From Cercis canadensis (taxonomy: Eukaryota; Streptophyta; Magnoliopsida; Fabales; Fabaceae): a stretch of DNA of 64,000 nucleotides. Both the position numbers and the translations under genes were made by a program. Below the pieces are notes generated by a model, which made no database searches, was not told where the DNA came from, and saw only the letters and a list, made by a program, of their open reading frames with translations. This document shows, in pieces, positions 1-13,165 of the stretch. Location of the stretch: the NCBI GenBank assembly GCA_003255065.1, contig QAOA01000725.1:124939-188938 (forward strand), read 5' to 3'. Position 1 is the stretch's first letter; each line of letters begins with the position of its first letter.

Positions 1-198
1 ATGTTTTTGGTTAATTATTGATGTTCTAATCATGTATGCCAATTAAAGTTCTTACACATTTTACTACAAAAAAAAAAAAGGGTTCAAATAGTTTGAAGCT
101 AGTAGCATGAACAGAAAGTAGATCCTCTACATTACCACAAAGCAACTGTTTTAGTGTTGGTTTCCCCTACATTGCATTATGGATTTTATGGTTGGTTT

Positions 199-1554
199 GG
201 AGATTAGAGACCATGGTGGATCGAGAAATTTTAACTAATCGAAACAATAAATATATTGTATATGCGTTTATTAAAAAAAAAAGAGGTATATATATGTCGA
301 CATTAACATGAATTGATTTTAATGTGAAACCTATATTCATCGGCAAGAAAAGAGAAGCAATTCATTATACAAAAATAAGAGATTAAAACAAAACACTTCT
401 TAACCAAGAACAATATATAAGTATTTCCTTCTAGTATAAATTTTAATCAAATTTAGCTTAGAAAATATATCAATAATAAATCATTAATTGTGTAAAATAT
501 ATAAGAAATAAATGAAAAAGAAGAAGAAGAAATTTTACATAATCATACTAGATTGGTATAAAGTATAAAAGGAAAAATGAATTTCAAAGTAAACCTTGGA
601 GCATGGAAGCTACAGATTTTCTCCTTTTACCAGAATCAAATCTTTAGGAAGCACTTCTTTGTCTGTGGTGGGCAACATAATAAAAAGAGACATTACAAAT
701 AATACATTATGGAGACCAAAATATAAGAAAGAAGTGATCACCTCAATACAGAGAAGAAAAATCAGCAACTCAAGGTAAAAATGGTGGGGCTGGTGCGATT
801 AGGGGTGTAAGCTAAATCGGTCAAACCGACTGAACTGAACTAGACCGAGGGTGTCGGTCTGGTTCTCGGTTTCATTTTCTAAAAAATTGAGGGTTCGGTT
901 TGGTTTTTGGTTTCAATGAAGAAAAATCGAAAATAAATTGGACCAAACCTAGTAGGCTAAAACGATGTTGTTTTAGTTATTTTGAAGTGTTTTCTTTTTA
1001 AAATGGCTAAAACCAGTTCAGTTTTTGGCTTTCTTCTTGTTTAAATTTGAAAAAATGGCTTGTACAGATTTTCTAGCAAAAATTGACTAAACCGAACCGG
1101 ACCGGTTTAGTTTGGTTCGATTTTACTCTCAAAAATTTGAAAAACCGAACCAAACAGATATGGTTTGGTCGGTTCTGTACCGGTTTGGAGTGTAAACTGG
1201 ACCGATTATACCCCTAGGTGCAATACAAGGAAAATTTGAGTTTCAGGAAGCTTTCAATTGTAAAGTGAATTTATTCTCACTCTCTTTCATCTAAAGTTAA
1301 AAATAAAGAGGTTCATCACATACCAGAGAGGTATATAATATATTTTTGATGTTGTAACATGATAATCATTAATGTAGAAACATTTAATTTTAACGATTTA
1401 TTTTTAACAATCAAGATTAATTATTTTTCATATCAAAGATTCTTATATTGTCACATTTTATATCAACTATTCTCATATTGCCACATCTACCTCTTTAATA
1501 TGTTAGAATCACCCTAAAAACAATAGTTTTCACACTTAGCTTCCTCTACAGTTT
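199..1554. repeat. Direct duplication, copy A (1356 bp)
   Basis: This block recurs at 1973-3328 with a constant offset of 1774 bases and no indel I can see. By eye about 30 substitutions separate the copies, many of them inside the embedded MITE. Copy A ends at the base before the N at 1555. Copy B begins at the base after the N at 1972. That exact abutment suggests overlapping or allelic contigs placed end to end rather than a true tandem duplication. A 60-codon ORF in each copy (596-778 and 2370-2552) has no recognisable product. Confidence 0.95.
800..1216. mobile_element. Non-autonomous hAT-type MITE (417 bp)
   Basis: The ends are inverted: TAGGGGTGTAA at the left and the complement of TTATACCCCTA at the right. 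The 8-bp flanks are GGTGCGAT (792-799) and GGTGCAAT (1217-1224), matching at 7 of 8, as expected for a hAT target duplication. The interior is rich in CGGTT/AACCG subterminal motifs and has no coding capacity. Confidence 0.8.
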
Positions 1555-1555
1555 N

Positions 1556-1971
1556 ATGGGATAATCGGATTGGTTTTATTTTTTATTATTTTATTATTTT
1601 TAAAATTTAAAAAAAGAAAAACTAATAAAAATAGAAAATAAAATCAAAACCAAACCGGCCTATGTAATAATTAAGCCACTCCGAATTGGGGTGAGCTTAA
1701 AAAGCTCAATTTTTAAAATTTAAATCATATCACAATTATATATTGGCCAAGTCCTAATTTTAAACGTCTCAGGCTCAAAATTGATAATTATAATTAACGG
1801 ATATTGCTCTTCTTGCTTTTTATTTGCAAGCTAGAACTATATATTTCTCTCCTTAAACAAAAAGCTAATGGCAGCCGGTTTTGATACACCAAGCCAAAAT
1901 GGACAACACAAGGGCAAGATATCGGTATCTGTTGTCCTATCTTGTATGATGGCTGCCATGGCCATGGGAGG
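1556..1971. other. Isolated segment between two Ns
   Basis: This 416-bp piece is bounded by N at 1555 and 1972 and interrupts the two copies of the large duplication. Its left part resembles the GGCC-rich end of a hAT MITE. Its right end is unlike its neighbours and I do not recognise it. It may be a small contig placed here by scaffolding. Confidence 0.5.
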
Positions 1972-1972
1972 N

Positions 1973-3328
1973 GGAGATTAGAGACCATGGTGGATCGAGA
2001 AATTTTAACTAATCGAAACAATAAATATATTGTATATGCGTTTATTAAAAAAAAAAGAGGTATATATATGTCGACATTAACATGAATTGATTTTAATGTG
2101 AAACCTATATTCATCGGCAAGAAAAGAGAAGCAATTCATTATACAAAAATAAGAGATTAAAACAAAACACTTCTTAACCAAGAACAATATATAAGTATTT
2201 CCTTCTAGTATAAATTTTAATCAAATTTAGCTTAGAAAATATATCAATAATAAATCATTAATTGTGTAAAATATATAAGAAATAAATGAAAAAGAAGAAG
2301 AAGAAATTTTACATAATCATACTAGATTTGTATAAAGTATAAAAGGAAAAATGAATTTCAAAGTAAACCTTGGAGCATGGAAGCTACAGATTTTCTCCTT
2401 TTACCAGAATCAAATCTTTAGGAAGCACTTCTTTGTCTGTGGTGGGCAACATAATAAAAAGAGACATTACAAATAATACATTATGGAGACCAAAATATAA
2501 GAAAGAAGTGATCACCTCAATACAGAGAAGAAAAATCAGCAACTCAAGGTAAAAATGGTGGGGCTGGTGCGATTAGGGGTGTAAGCTAAATCGGTCAAAC
2601 CGACTGAACTGAACTAGACTGAGGGTGTCGGTCCGGTTCTCAGTTTTATTTTCTAAAATATTGAGGGTTCGGTTTGGTTTTTGGTTTCAATGAAGAAAAA
2701 TCGAAAATAAATCGAACCGAACCTAATAGGCTAAAATGATGTTGTTTTAGTTATTTTGAAGTGTTTTCTTTTTGAAATGGCTAAAACTATTTCAGTTTTT
2801 GGCTTTCTTCTTGTTTAAATCTAAAAAAATGGCTTGTACAGATTTTCTAGCAAAAACTGACTAAACCGAACCGGACCGGTTTAGTTTGGTTCGATTTTAC
2901 TCTCAAAAATTTGAAAAATCGAACCGAACATATATGATTTGGTCAGTTCTGTATCGGTTTGGAGTGTAAACTGGACCGATTATACCCCTAGATGCAATAC
3001 AAGGAAAATTTGAGTTTCAGGAAGCTTTCAATGGTAAAGTGAATGTACTCTCACTCTCTTTCATCTAAAGTTAAAAATAAAGAGGTTTATCACATACCAT
3101 AGAGGTATATAATATATTTTTGATGTTGTAACATGATAATCATTAATGTAGAAACATTTAATTTTAACTACTTATTTTTAACAATCAAGATTAATTATTT
3201 TTCATATCAAAGATTCTTATATTGTCACATTTTATATCAACGATTCTCATATTACCACATCTACCTCTTTAATATGTTAGAATCACCCTAAAAACAATAG
3301 TTTTCACACTTACCTTCCTCTACAGTTT
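1973..3328. repeat. Direct duplication, copy B (1356 bp)
   Basis: Second copy of 199-1554. After 3328 the sequence continues without an N into unique DNA leading to the prenyltransferase gene, so this copy is the one contiguous with the gene. Confidence 0.95.
2574..2990. mobile_element. hAT-type MITE, second copy
   Basis: Duplicate of the element at 800-1216, carried by copy B. The right flanking 8-mer has decayed to GATGCAAT against GGTGCGAT on the left. It has more AT-ward changes in its CG-containing motifs than the surrounding duplicated DNA. Confidence 0.75.
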
Positions 3329-4418
3329 ACACTCAAACTCTGGCCACTCATTTTACAACACATCTCATACAAAGGCTTTTGAATGGTGGCTAGTCTCAGT
3401 TCTCAAAAAACTCTCACTGAAGTAGTGGGGGCAGGTTCATATTTTTGTGGGGACTTAAGAAAAAGTGTCATATAAACTACTTGAAATTTCTTGAGTTTTT
3501 GGGGCATTGCCCTACACCTTTCACCTTACATCCTACACCCTATACCCTACACCATGCATCGTTTGTCACTGAGATAAGAGAATGATGCTATGCAATTAGA
3601 AAAGTTATTCTTGTTCTACTAAAGTGGAGAATGAATGGGCCATGTACTTTTGTGAAAAGCAATGTCATGGAATCGAAACAAATCAAACAAAGCTACTAGG
3701 CCATGATAAATTTTAATTTGGTTAGATCATCCCAGCTGGCTAGCAATTAGTCAGAGCAATTTTTTTGCCTTAACAATTTATAATAAAACAATATAAATCT
3801 TAGAGAAAATGAAATAGAGGTATGAAAATATTCTTTTAAAAAAATTGTGATTGACTCAATTTGTAAAATTATTAAAATATTTTTGTGGTTATTTTAATTA
3901 TATTTAAATATAATATTCACATAATTCAAGATATATTTTAATTTTTTTTAGTAAATAAATTAAATAATTTTTCAATCAAATTAAATTATAAGACAAATAG
4001 GCTGCTCGAGCTTTAAAGCACAACATATTACCAAATAATTTACAGTTAAATAATACTAAAGTCGTCTAGTTATATTCAAATAGAGAATTATAGCCAAAAA
4101 AAAATACAACAACTGTAATTAATAAATATTTACTAATAAAAGATTATCAGTAGAGTTCAAACCAATAAATAATTTTTTATTCCAAAATTCAAATCTCTGC
4201 CTCCTTTTTCCTGCATCTTATTCTATTAAAATATACAATACTTAATATTCAAATCCGAAATTATCTTTTATTAAAAATGAAATAAAATTTAAAATTTCAC
4301 TCTAAAAGTTTAACCAAAATCTAGCTACTCTAAAGTCTCTAAGACTAACCATTCTGATAGAACTTACTCGAGCCAAGAACCCGCGAAACCCCTAGTTCTT
4401 ACTTGTTACAGAGCCTCG
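3329..4418. other. Intergenic DNA upstream of the prenyltransferase gene
   Basis: AT-rich unique sequence. I see no ORF, strong repeat or clear TATA box at a standard distance from the start codon at 4419. The last 100 bases are less AT-rich and probably contain the 5' UTR. Confidence 0.5.
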
Positions 4419-7400
4419 ATGGAGGACTCATCGGAAGCACCACCTTCCTCCTCATTGTCAAATTCTCCAGAGACATTTGACAAGGATCGACATGTGACAT
4501 TTCTAGAGATGATGTACCAGTTATTGCCATCCCCATACCAGATCCAAGAGATCAATCGCCTCACTCTCGCTTACTTTGTCATCTCCGGACTCGATATCCT
4601 TGGCGCTCTCGATCGGGTATGCTTACTTTGAATTTTTTCCCAGAAAATTTGGCAATTTAAAGCTATAGGAGATTTAAATTTTGGGTCTTTATTTGACAAG
4701 GAGAATTTTTCTATGGACCCAATATTGTGATTTATATTCTTTAGTTATTGCAAAGCTATCCGGGTACTTGAGTTTTTCTTTTTGGAAGTACTTTTCTTTG
4801 TTATCACTCTGTCTTTCTCCAATTTTTTCCAAGAAAATTTGGGAATTCAAAGGTATAGAACATATGAATTTGGCAATTTGGAAATGCATTGTTATCACTC
4901 TCTCTTACTTTGTTTTTTTTTTTTCCCCCTAGAAAATTTTTTGGGAATTCAAAGGTATAGAACATATGAATTTGGCAATTTGGAAATGCATTGTTATCAC
5001 TCTCTCTTACTTTGATTTTTTTTTTCCCCCTAGAAAATTTGGCAATCAGAAGGTATAGGAAATTGAATTTTGGGTCTTTATTTCATGGACCCAATGTTTT
5101 GATTTGTATTGTTTGCTTTTCTGATTCTGCTTTTAGCTAGATTTTATCATTAATCATTCATACATGTGATTGGGATGTCATATTCTGTAAGTACTTTTCA
5201 TAGTTATTACTCTCTCTCGATCCATTTTTTTCCCAAGAGAATCTGGCGATTTAAAGGTGTAGAAGATATGAATATTGGGTCTCTATTTCTAAGAATTTTC
5301 TATAGACCCAATATTTTGGAAGCTTTGGTTGGCTTTCTATTTTTCTAGACCAACTCGAACTTAATTATACACCGAATTCAGTTGAATATGTAGATTGGCT
5401 ATATCACAAGTTTAAAACTTCCATATTCTCTCCCAATAAAGAACCTATGACTGCTACATATTTGAGTCCACTCAAGCATTTGTATACTATCTTGCTTGTC
5501 CCCCGTTTACTCTATTGATAAATCCGCTCAAATATTTTTTAGTCCATGACATCATCTGCATATTACTATTAATACCATTGGTTGTCTTAATAAGTTGTGT
5601 TAAAGACCATATTAAGATTATGATTTAGTTGTAAATTATATTGATTATTCTGCATATTTTTTAGGTAGATAAAGCTGCTGTTGCTGATTGGGTGTTATCC
5701 TTGCAAGTTTTCCCTAGAAACAAAGAGGACCTAAACAATGGTATGGAAATGCTTCCTATGAAATTGGATTACATTGTTGACAGCATATATCTCTAATATG
5801 ATTACTGAATTGGAAGGGAAATTTGTTAAAGTAGCTATCTGATTGCTGCAGGACAATTCTATGGTTTTCATGGTTCCAGAACATCACATTTTCCTCCAGA
5901 TGAAAATGGGGTATGAGAACATACAAATTGCTAACATATTGTTCAAAAGTTTAATCTGTTTGTCAACATGCCTAACTTCTTTCTATACACTTATCTTGAG
6001 CAAGTGATTTAGTTATTGTAGTGAAGTTCATAAGTTTCTTTTTTTGTCAATCACTTCTATTGGGTACTTATAACTCTGTTCTGCTGGTAGGTTTTGCTTC
6101 GCAACAATAGTCACTTGGCAAGTACTTACTGTGCCCTTGCCATATTGAAAATTGTTGGTTATAAAATGTCTAATATTGATTCTGAATCAATATTGACATC
6201 AATGAGGAACCTTCAACAGCCTGATGGAAGGTCCGCTTTTGAATTTCTGCCATTAGAACCATGCCTTTTATGCTGAAATAATAGTCGTATAAGTTGCATC
6301 AGTCTATGTTACTCAATTTTGTGATATGTGGTTCAGAAAGCTTTATCAGAGAATTTACAGCCATAGTAATGTGCAATTCATTAAAAACTGATCTCCCTAA
6401 CATGTGATTGGAATTTACTACTTGTTCCCTAAACTTTCTTCTCTATGGTCAGTTTTATGCCCATTTATACTGGGGCAGAAACAGATCTCCGCTTCTTATA
6501 TTGTGCAGGTATGAGAAAAAAATATTTGAAATGTAGATACTACTTAGCTAATTACCCAAAAAAATTGTTATATCATCTGATTTTAGCTAATTGAATATAT
6601 CAGCTGCCATCTGCTTCATGTTGGATAACTGGAGTGGCATGGACAAGGACAAAGCCAAGGATTACATATTACTTTGTCAGGTTTGTGGAGCAAGTGCATC
6701 AATTATTGACAGTCTTAGCAATATTATCCCTCATGATTTTATGATATTCTGGTAGTACGTGATCTGTGCACATGATGATATATGCACATAAATGAAACTG
6801 ATAGCTTTCTTTTACCTTTTTTCTTTTATTTCAGTCTTATGATGGTGGCTTTGGATTAGTTCCTGGTGCAGAATCTCATGGTGAGATTAAATAACATTTT
6901 TATCATATTTAACTATGTTTCTCTGTTTTTAGAGGGGCTGTTTGCAATTTTGTTAGTGGCATCAATAATCAATTATGGTAATCTTTTCTTTGAAGTTTTT
7001 ATGTTGCACTTGTTCATCACTGCTTATTTCTTTGAGATGCTTACACTATCTGGTCAAGAGATCTTAAGGTAGCATAAAATCCTAGAGAAAATCCATGAAA
7101 AATTGCAGTGGGTTAAGTTCTTGCCATGTTATTCTTCCTCTTTGGTTGATTGGATGGGTTGGTTTTGATAAGTATTTTTTAACAAAATTTAAAAGTACAG
7201 CTGGTTTTAAGTTGACTTTTCGAAAAACCTCTCAAAATTTTTTAATTAATATTTTCTGTCTTAAATGTTTTACACTTCTGGCCATGGTAGGACTGAATAT
7301 GTCTAGGACGTCAACCAACCAGTTAGTTGCTCTCCTATAAACTTGCGGTAATCATTGTGATGCAAAGTAGACTTCTGGTCATTCTTATTGGCTGGTTATG

Positions 7401-10020
7401 TAACAGGCATAGTTGTGAGAATTTGCTCCAGTTCCATCAATGTAAATTTCATGTTCCTTGAACATCATGATTTTGGCTTTTGCCTTCTTTTATGTTCTGT
7501 GCATGTAACTTGAGAACTCAGAGCAGGGTGCAGAACAGTTGTCTTCATCTAGCATTACTTTTTTTTTTTTTTTTAATTTCTCAGATGATATTCATCAATA
7601 GTACTTGTTTTAGTGTCACAGGTGGTGCAACTTATTGTGCTATTGCTTCTCTCCGGTTAATGGGATTCATTGAAGATGATCTTCTCTCCAATTGTGCTTC
7701 ATCTTCCCTAATAGATGTGCCATTGCTGCTGGACTGGATCTTGCAGGTTTGTATTTTTTTATTTAAATGCTTTCACTATAAGGTGAAGATAAAATGATAC
7801 TTTAAATAAACATCATGGAATTAAGGGCTGGATTCAAGGACAGCTTATTTGTTAATTCCTTTAAAAGAATGGTTTGATGTTTGTTCTTTATTGATCATTC
7901 GGTGTTTAATTAACTTTTAGCACTTGGTTACTTCTTTCAGAGGCAGGCAGCTGATGGAGGATTTCAGGGTAGGCCTAACAAGGCTAGTGACACATGTTAT
8001 GCGTTTTGGTAGGTGGTACAGAGCCTTTGGGGATTTCCATGGTATTGCATATTTAGTTTTTAAAACTTGACAGCATAGCATACTTTTATAGGATTGGAGC
8101 AGTTTTGAGGATTATTGGGGGCCACAACTTTGTTGACAATAGAGCTCTACGTGGTTTCTTGCTTACCTGTCAATCTGAGGTATTACTATTGCTAATTTCT
8201 GTTTGCCGTATGTTTAGTTTTAATCAAACGGAGGTGTTATATTGTATCTCTGAAGAAAGGGAAGTAAAATGGTGACTAGGCTAATCCCATATTTTGCTGG
8301 GAAGATTATTAAGGGAAATGGAAGTACCCATTTATTTTAAGGAATTTTAATACTTTTGTCAAATGTAATATAATATTTCATGCACTATATTTGATTTTCG
8401 TCTAAAAAGAAATCGTATGATCTTAAAATTCTTTTATCCCTCTTTAGTTGTTCATTTCTTTCCATTTGACATCAATTTTCTCCCATTAGGAGATTATCTA
8501 TATTAGGTCATGGAATTATTGAAGAATAAATACCTGGTAATTTTAATATTTAATTTCCAATTTTATGATGGAAAAGATAGGGGCAGGGTAGCCTGGTAGG
8601 GACCTGTGGAGAGAGGAGAGAACAATGAAGGTGTAAGGTCTCTTGTTATATTGGCTAATTCCTTTTATTTTTGTCATAATTTGCCCTACTCTCTGATGAG
8701 TTGTACTTACTTAAGGATATAACCTTCCCTCCCCCCCTCCTAAAACCCCACCCACAAATCTGATGAATCTTGCCCTTTTCATTTCATTATACTCTCAAAC
8801 TAGTGATTTTTAGTTGTTAACTGTACTCTGCCTACTTCCCTTTCATATACTCTTCAACTCATTTTTGAGCTAGCAAAAACAGCATAGATATGCCCCTCAT
8901 ATTTAAATTCCATTGTGGATTGAAAGAATAGAAAAGCTTCTATATCTTGGGCCCTCAAGTTATAATTCTTTCCTGTGGGTTGATTTGGTAATGTTGATGG
9001 AACCTCCTCATGATAGGTAACAAGTTTATATTATTGGTCTTTAAAGCTTGTTTAGTGACAGTTTGTCCCAATGATGTTAGTTAGAGACTCCGAAAGTTAT
9101 TATGATGTTTAGATTAGATTGCTGCTTTAGTGAAAACCATTGGGTTAGTATTACAATCCAACCCTGGAAAAGAAATGCTGAGTTCGTGATGTTCGATATT
9201 GTTGGAATGAGAACTTTAAATGAACCTATAAAGGACCTGATGTCCCTTCCTTGAGGAAACAAGAAGGGAGAAACAATTTGTAGCAGTGTCAATTGGGCTG
9301 GGCTAAAAAAGCCCAGATTTAATTGGGCCTCATTTTTTAGGCCCAAGCTTGGCCCTATAAAGCCCGTATAATAATGGGGCTGGCCTGATTTTATACTATA
9401 TTATTATTTTTGAATTATATATCATTTTAAAATAAAAATAAAAAAATTAAATTAAAATAATAATAAGAGACAAATAAAATTTGGCCTTAAACGGGCCGGC
9501 CTGATTTGGGCTAGGTGTAAAAAGCCTAAATTTAATTGGGCCTCAAAATTTAAGCTTTGACCCTATTTTATATAGGTTATGCCGTAATTTTAAACCAACC
9601 NATAATAAGAGACAAATAAAATTTGGCCTTAAACGGGCCGGCCTGATTTGGGCTAGTTGTAAAAAGCCCAAATTTAATTGGGCCTCAAAATTTAAGCTTT
9701 GACCCTATTTTATATAGGTTATGCCCTAATTTTAAACCGACCGGGCCCAAAATGGACAATGTAACTATTTGTGATATTAATATCTCTGTTTGCTTCAATA
9801 CCTGTTGAATCTTCCTTTGGCTGATTGAACCAATTTTGGAATTCTGATTCTTATATTTGTTTTTCACCAGTTTGGTGGTTGTTCCAAATTCCCTGGAGAG
9901 CTGCCAGATCTATACCACTCCTACTATGGATTTACTGCCTTCAGCCTCTTAGAAGAATATGGCTTGAAGTCACTTTGTTCTGAACTGGGAATCACAGAAA
10001 TAGCTGCAATGGGAGACTAG
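4419..10020 (+). CDS. GGB: Geranylgeranyl transferase type I, beta subunit
   Basis: Eleven exons join into 1083 bases, 360 residues plus stop: 4419-4616, 5665-5740, 5852-5910, 6091-6230, 6453-6508, 6604-6680, 6835-6880, 7622-7746, 7941-8008, 8092-8179, 9871-10020. All junctions are GT-AG and the reading frame holds throughout. The product is the catalytic beta subunit that pairs with the shared FTA/GGTA alpha subunit and attaches geranylgeranyl to CaaX proteins ending in Leu, such as ROP GTPases, in the cytosol. Prenyltransferase repeats are visible (QQPDGS, YDGGFGL, ADGGFQGR, FGGCSKFPGELPD). The zinc ligands of the family appear as D276 and C278 (in DTCYAFW) and H327 (in YHSYYGF). Plant homologues are of similar length. 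Exon 4 uses a weak donor, AG/GTCCGC. Intron 10 (1.69 kb) holds a transposon. FTB and RabGGTB are less likely because of the GAETDLRFLYCA block and the overall match. Confidence 0.95.
4630..5290. repeat. Tandem repeat inside intron 1
   Basis: A unit of about 101 bp containing GAATTCAAAGGTATAGAACA occurs almost identically at about 4842 and 4943. More diverged relatives lie on both sides (about 4640, 5034 and 5233). Each unit has an AGAAAATTTGG-type segment and a pyrimidine-rich run ending in CCCCCTAG, which looks like a splice acceptor repeated several times within the intron. Confidence 0.85.
9290..9770. mobile_element. hAT-like non-autonomous insertion in intron 10 of GGB
   Basis: The sequence is dense in GGGCC/GGCCC motifs with roughly inverted ends (GTGTCAATTGGGCTGGGC at the left, GGGCCCAAAATGGACAATG at the right). 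Clustered GGGCC subterminal motifs recur in the intact hAT element at 59125-63248. I could not fix the target duplication. A 141-bp stretch is repeated around the N at 9601 (9460-9600 and 9602-9742), so the true length is probably shorter. Confidence 0.6.
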
Positions 10021-11421
10021 TTAAGGGTTTCTTCTCTTGGCCATGCGATTGTTTGAATTTGGATTTATTGCCATGCCTAATGCAAATTAGTGGCTTTGTC
10101 TTTCATTTTCTAGATTCAGGTTGCTGTATAATACTACATTGGCAATAAAAAGAAAAGAATAATAGCACCTCCTGATCCATATTGCATGTGAAACATTTAT
10201 ATTTTTGTCTGAGGGGGGAGGTGGGTGCGTGTGGGGAGCATGCATATAAATGCGCTGTGAACACCACATAAAACACCTGCAACCAAAACTTCACTTTCAT
10301 CTAGTTGTCACTGGACAAAGGGGCCATGCCCTGGTTTGTTGCTCTATATTTTTTTTTCTGGGTCATACTGTAGTGTTACAAAAGGAAAGGAATCAAGCTG
10401 GGTATGTTACAGTTGTTGTTTCATTCAAGTCTTTTGCAAAGTTCTCTTCCCATTATGTGAATGAAGTGACGTTTCATACTGAGTTTGTTCCATTGTCTCC
10501 TGTTAGGTCACTGTCATCAAGTTTGACAATCATTCTGCATCTATGGATACTTTCTTTTCCAACCACAAATTTTCTCACCGAAATATTTCTTTTTATGCTC
10601 TGCTTTCTTTTCTTTCCTTTTTTATAATTCCATATTTATCCCCTATTTTAAAACCAAAACTACAACCATGGACAATGGGAGGGAAGTCTTTGGACCATAA
10701 GCCTTAGCTCTACATAGGGATATCCCAAGTTCAAAGCTAAAAGCTGTTAATTTTTTTAATGACTAAAATACCCTTTGACAGTGTGTAGTTATTCTATTTA
10801 TATTTAAACATTATAACTACATACTAAACAAATAATCACATTTTATACAATAAAATCATATATATGAATTGAATATAATTGCATAGTACTAAAAATATTT
10901 TAGTCATTTTACTACATGTAATAGACACATGCGTGGAAAGCATCCAAGTAGTGCCTTCTACACCAAAATGTCTTTTTTACTTTATATATATAGTTTAAGA
11001 CCTCAACGTCTTTAAATTAAAAAAACAAAATAAAATTAAAAAAGAAATAGGGAAGCAAGCCTCTTAATTGCTCAATAATCTTAACAAAAACAATTTCTGT
11101 ATCTGTTCATTTGATAGCTAAGGCATGAAACTCTTGCTATTGAACATTAGAACATGACCTTTAGTTAGAATGAGCTTAGGTGCTTGCTTCACGGATTTAG
11201 TTTCTATTTCTTAAAATCACATTCTCAAGAATATCCTTCTTAGAAATGATGATCCAAGAAATATTGCAATACCAAATTTGGTTAGCACTAAATATTCTTG
11301 GGAAAATGAGTGGCGAAGTCACTCAACAGACAATGGCGAAGTGAGTGGTGGAATGTCGGCTCCAAGGATAGGCAATTTCATCCTTTCACATGAGCAAAAT
11401 TTTCTAACAAGGCGGAAACTT
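10021..11421. other. 3' flank of GGB and intergenic DNA
   Basis: The first 600 bases probably include the GGB 3' UTR. Beyond this the DNA is AT-rich. ORFs here, such as 10250-10627, are low-complexity and match no family I know. I see no gene. Confidence 0.5.
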
Positions 11422-11657
11422 TAGAGTGTGTTTGAAAGTATTTTTGTTTTTGTNGTGTTTGAAAGTGTTTTTGTTTTTTTTTTATTATTTTTAAAAACAA
11501 TTTTTGAAAACAGTCATATCTTGTTTATAAAATAATTTTTTGAGAAGAAATTTTTAAAACATGTTTTTAAAAACAGCCATATCAAACAAATTTTTATGTT
11601 TTATTGTTTTCAAAAACAAAAAATAGTTTTTAAAAACAGAAATCAAACAGACTCTTA
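11422..11657. mobile_element. Small MITE with AGAGTGTGTTTGA ends
   Basis: The left end TAGAGTGTGTTTGAAAG is inverted at the right as ATCAAACAGACTCTTAG. The interior is T/A-rich with repeated TTTTTAAAAACA. A short TAG flanks both ends. The N at 11454 lies in a locally duplicated 26-bp stretch. The superfamily is uncertain. Confidence 0.6.
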
Positions 11658-13165
11658 GATTCCCACCCTTTGAGATGAGAATAGAAAAGGAGAGGAAGTG
11701 GAGGAAAATTCATTCCCATAGATGATAAATTCTTGGAAATTCATTCACAAACTATTTACCAAATATATACATGTAACATCCCCATGTTGCCATTCTTGGA
11801 AACATTTTTACATTTTGCAAACCAGACACCACCTTAATTTTTCCAATAATCACCTAGGCAGGAAACTTGGTAAGAATATTTATCCTGTCAATGTGATTAA
11901 TCATGTCAAAAGGAGATTCATGATTCATGATTCTCAATACGTAAATTTCTGTAAGAAGCTTTCTTGCTAAGAAATTATCCCTAAAAAATCTTATTAAAAA
12001 ACCTAGGCATACTCAAAAACCTCTAACATCTATCCCTTCTTATTGGAGCCAAGCCCAGAGGCCAACATGAATATTTCCATACAATATATCTCGTAATTGT
12101 GTGTTAAAGTTAAATTCATGCACATCATACCCTGGTACCTGTATCTTAGTCATGCAACACATAAAAGAGCTCACAAAAAGTTACGCCTAAAGCCATTTTT
12201 TATTCTTGAATCTGAGCTGTGATGATTCTTCAACGTGGTGGTGGGGTTAAGAGGAGAGCAACTTTCGGTTTAAATCCCACAAGACAGATTCACGGGCAAC
12301 TCCATCCCTTGTCTTTAGGAAAAAGCCCAAAAATGCATCTAGCAATAGCAACTCTATCTTTCTTTTATCAATTTTGTCTCTTAGTTGTGTGGTAACTTTC
12401 TGAGCCACACGAAGATTAATCAAAATCCTGCAAACCCTTCTTTATCTTGGTCTGATTTTGATCAAAGGACAGATATCATTCTATCATAGAAGCTTAGTGG
12501 CCAGAACATGGCAAAAAGGAAGAGAAATATTGGGGGGACAATGTTGGTTTAAGAAATGTCTCATTCACAGACAAAGTAAAGAGAAAAAGAATAGTGACAC
12601 TTGCTCCTTGAAAGAATTCATTCAGTGCCCTTTTGATAAGAGCATGTGTTGAGGATAGGACCATAATATCACTCGTAAAAATAATAATTACAGTATCAGG
12701 AAAATTGGAGATATAATCATAAAAGGAATAGCCCCATATGTTTCCCAATTGCATCAGACCCACTTTTCAGTATTTCTCTGCATAAAAATATTGTCCCCCG
12801 TATCTTTTAGAACACTGAAGATACATTACACAAGGGGGTTTGCAGATTAAACTCTTAATTGCATCCAAAAACAACTCAAAGGGAGAAAAATAAACCCCAA
12901 AAGAAAAAAAGGGGAAATTCATCACAATGTGATTAGAAAGGTCAATCAAGAGAAAAACTCTAATTATTTTGACTCTCGGAACTCTGAGTTAGATGGTTTC
13001 TTCTGGTGTGTTGAACTGAACAGTGAATGTCAAGAAGCTAAGGGAAGTACCTGTGAAGTGCTTGAATGGTACAGTGGTAGATGAGAGTGGTGATTAAGCT
13101 CTCTTTCTTTTTTCTTGTCAACAATAACTGTGATGAAAGAATCATCTACCTCATCTCCCTTGCCC
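11658..13165. other. Intergenic DNA; 3' flank of the membrane-protein gene
   Basis: Several unconnected short ORFs on both strands, none matching a family I recognise. The last 200 bases probably hold the 3' UTR of the minus-strand gene that ends at 13166. Confidence 0.4.

Noticed and set aside
596-778. Identical 60-codon ORFs at 596 and 2370
   Set aside because: They are identical only because the block is duplicated; no domain or codon evidence supports a protein.
1880-1975. Possible N-terminal exon (GKISVSVVLSCMMAAMAMG-like reading)
   Set aside because: It is cut off by the N at 1972 with no continuing exon or known family match.
10250-10627. 125-codon ORF after GGB
   Set aside because: Hydrophobic and low-complexity toward the end; it lies in the probable 3' UTR or spacer and fits no family.
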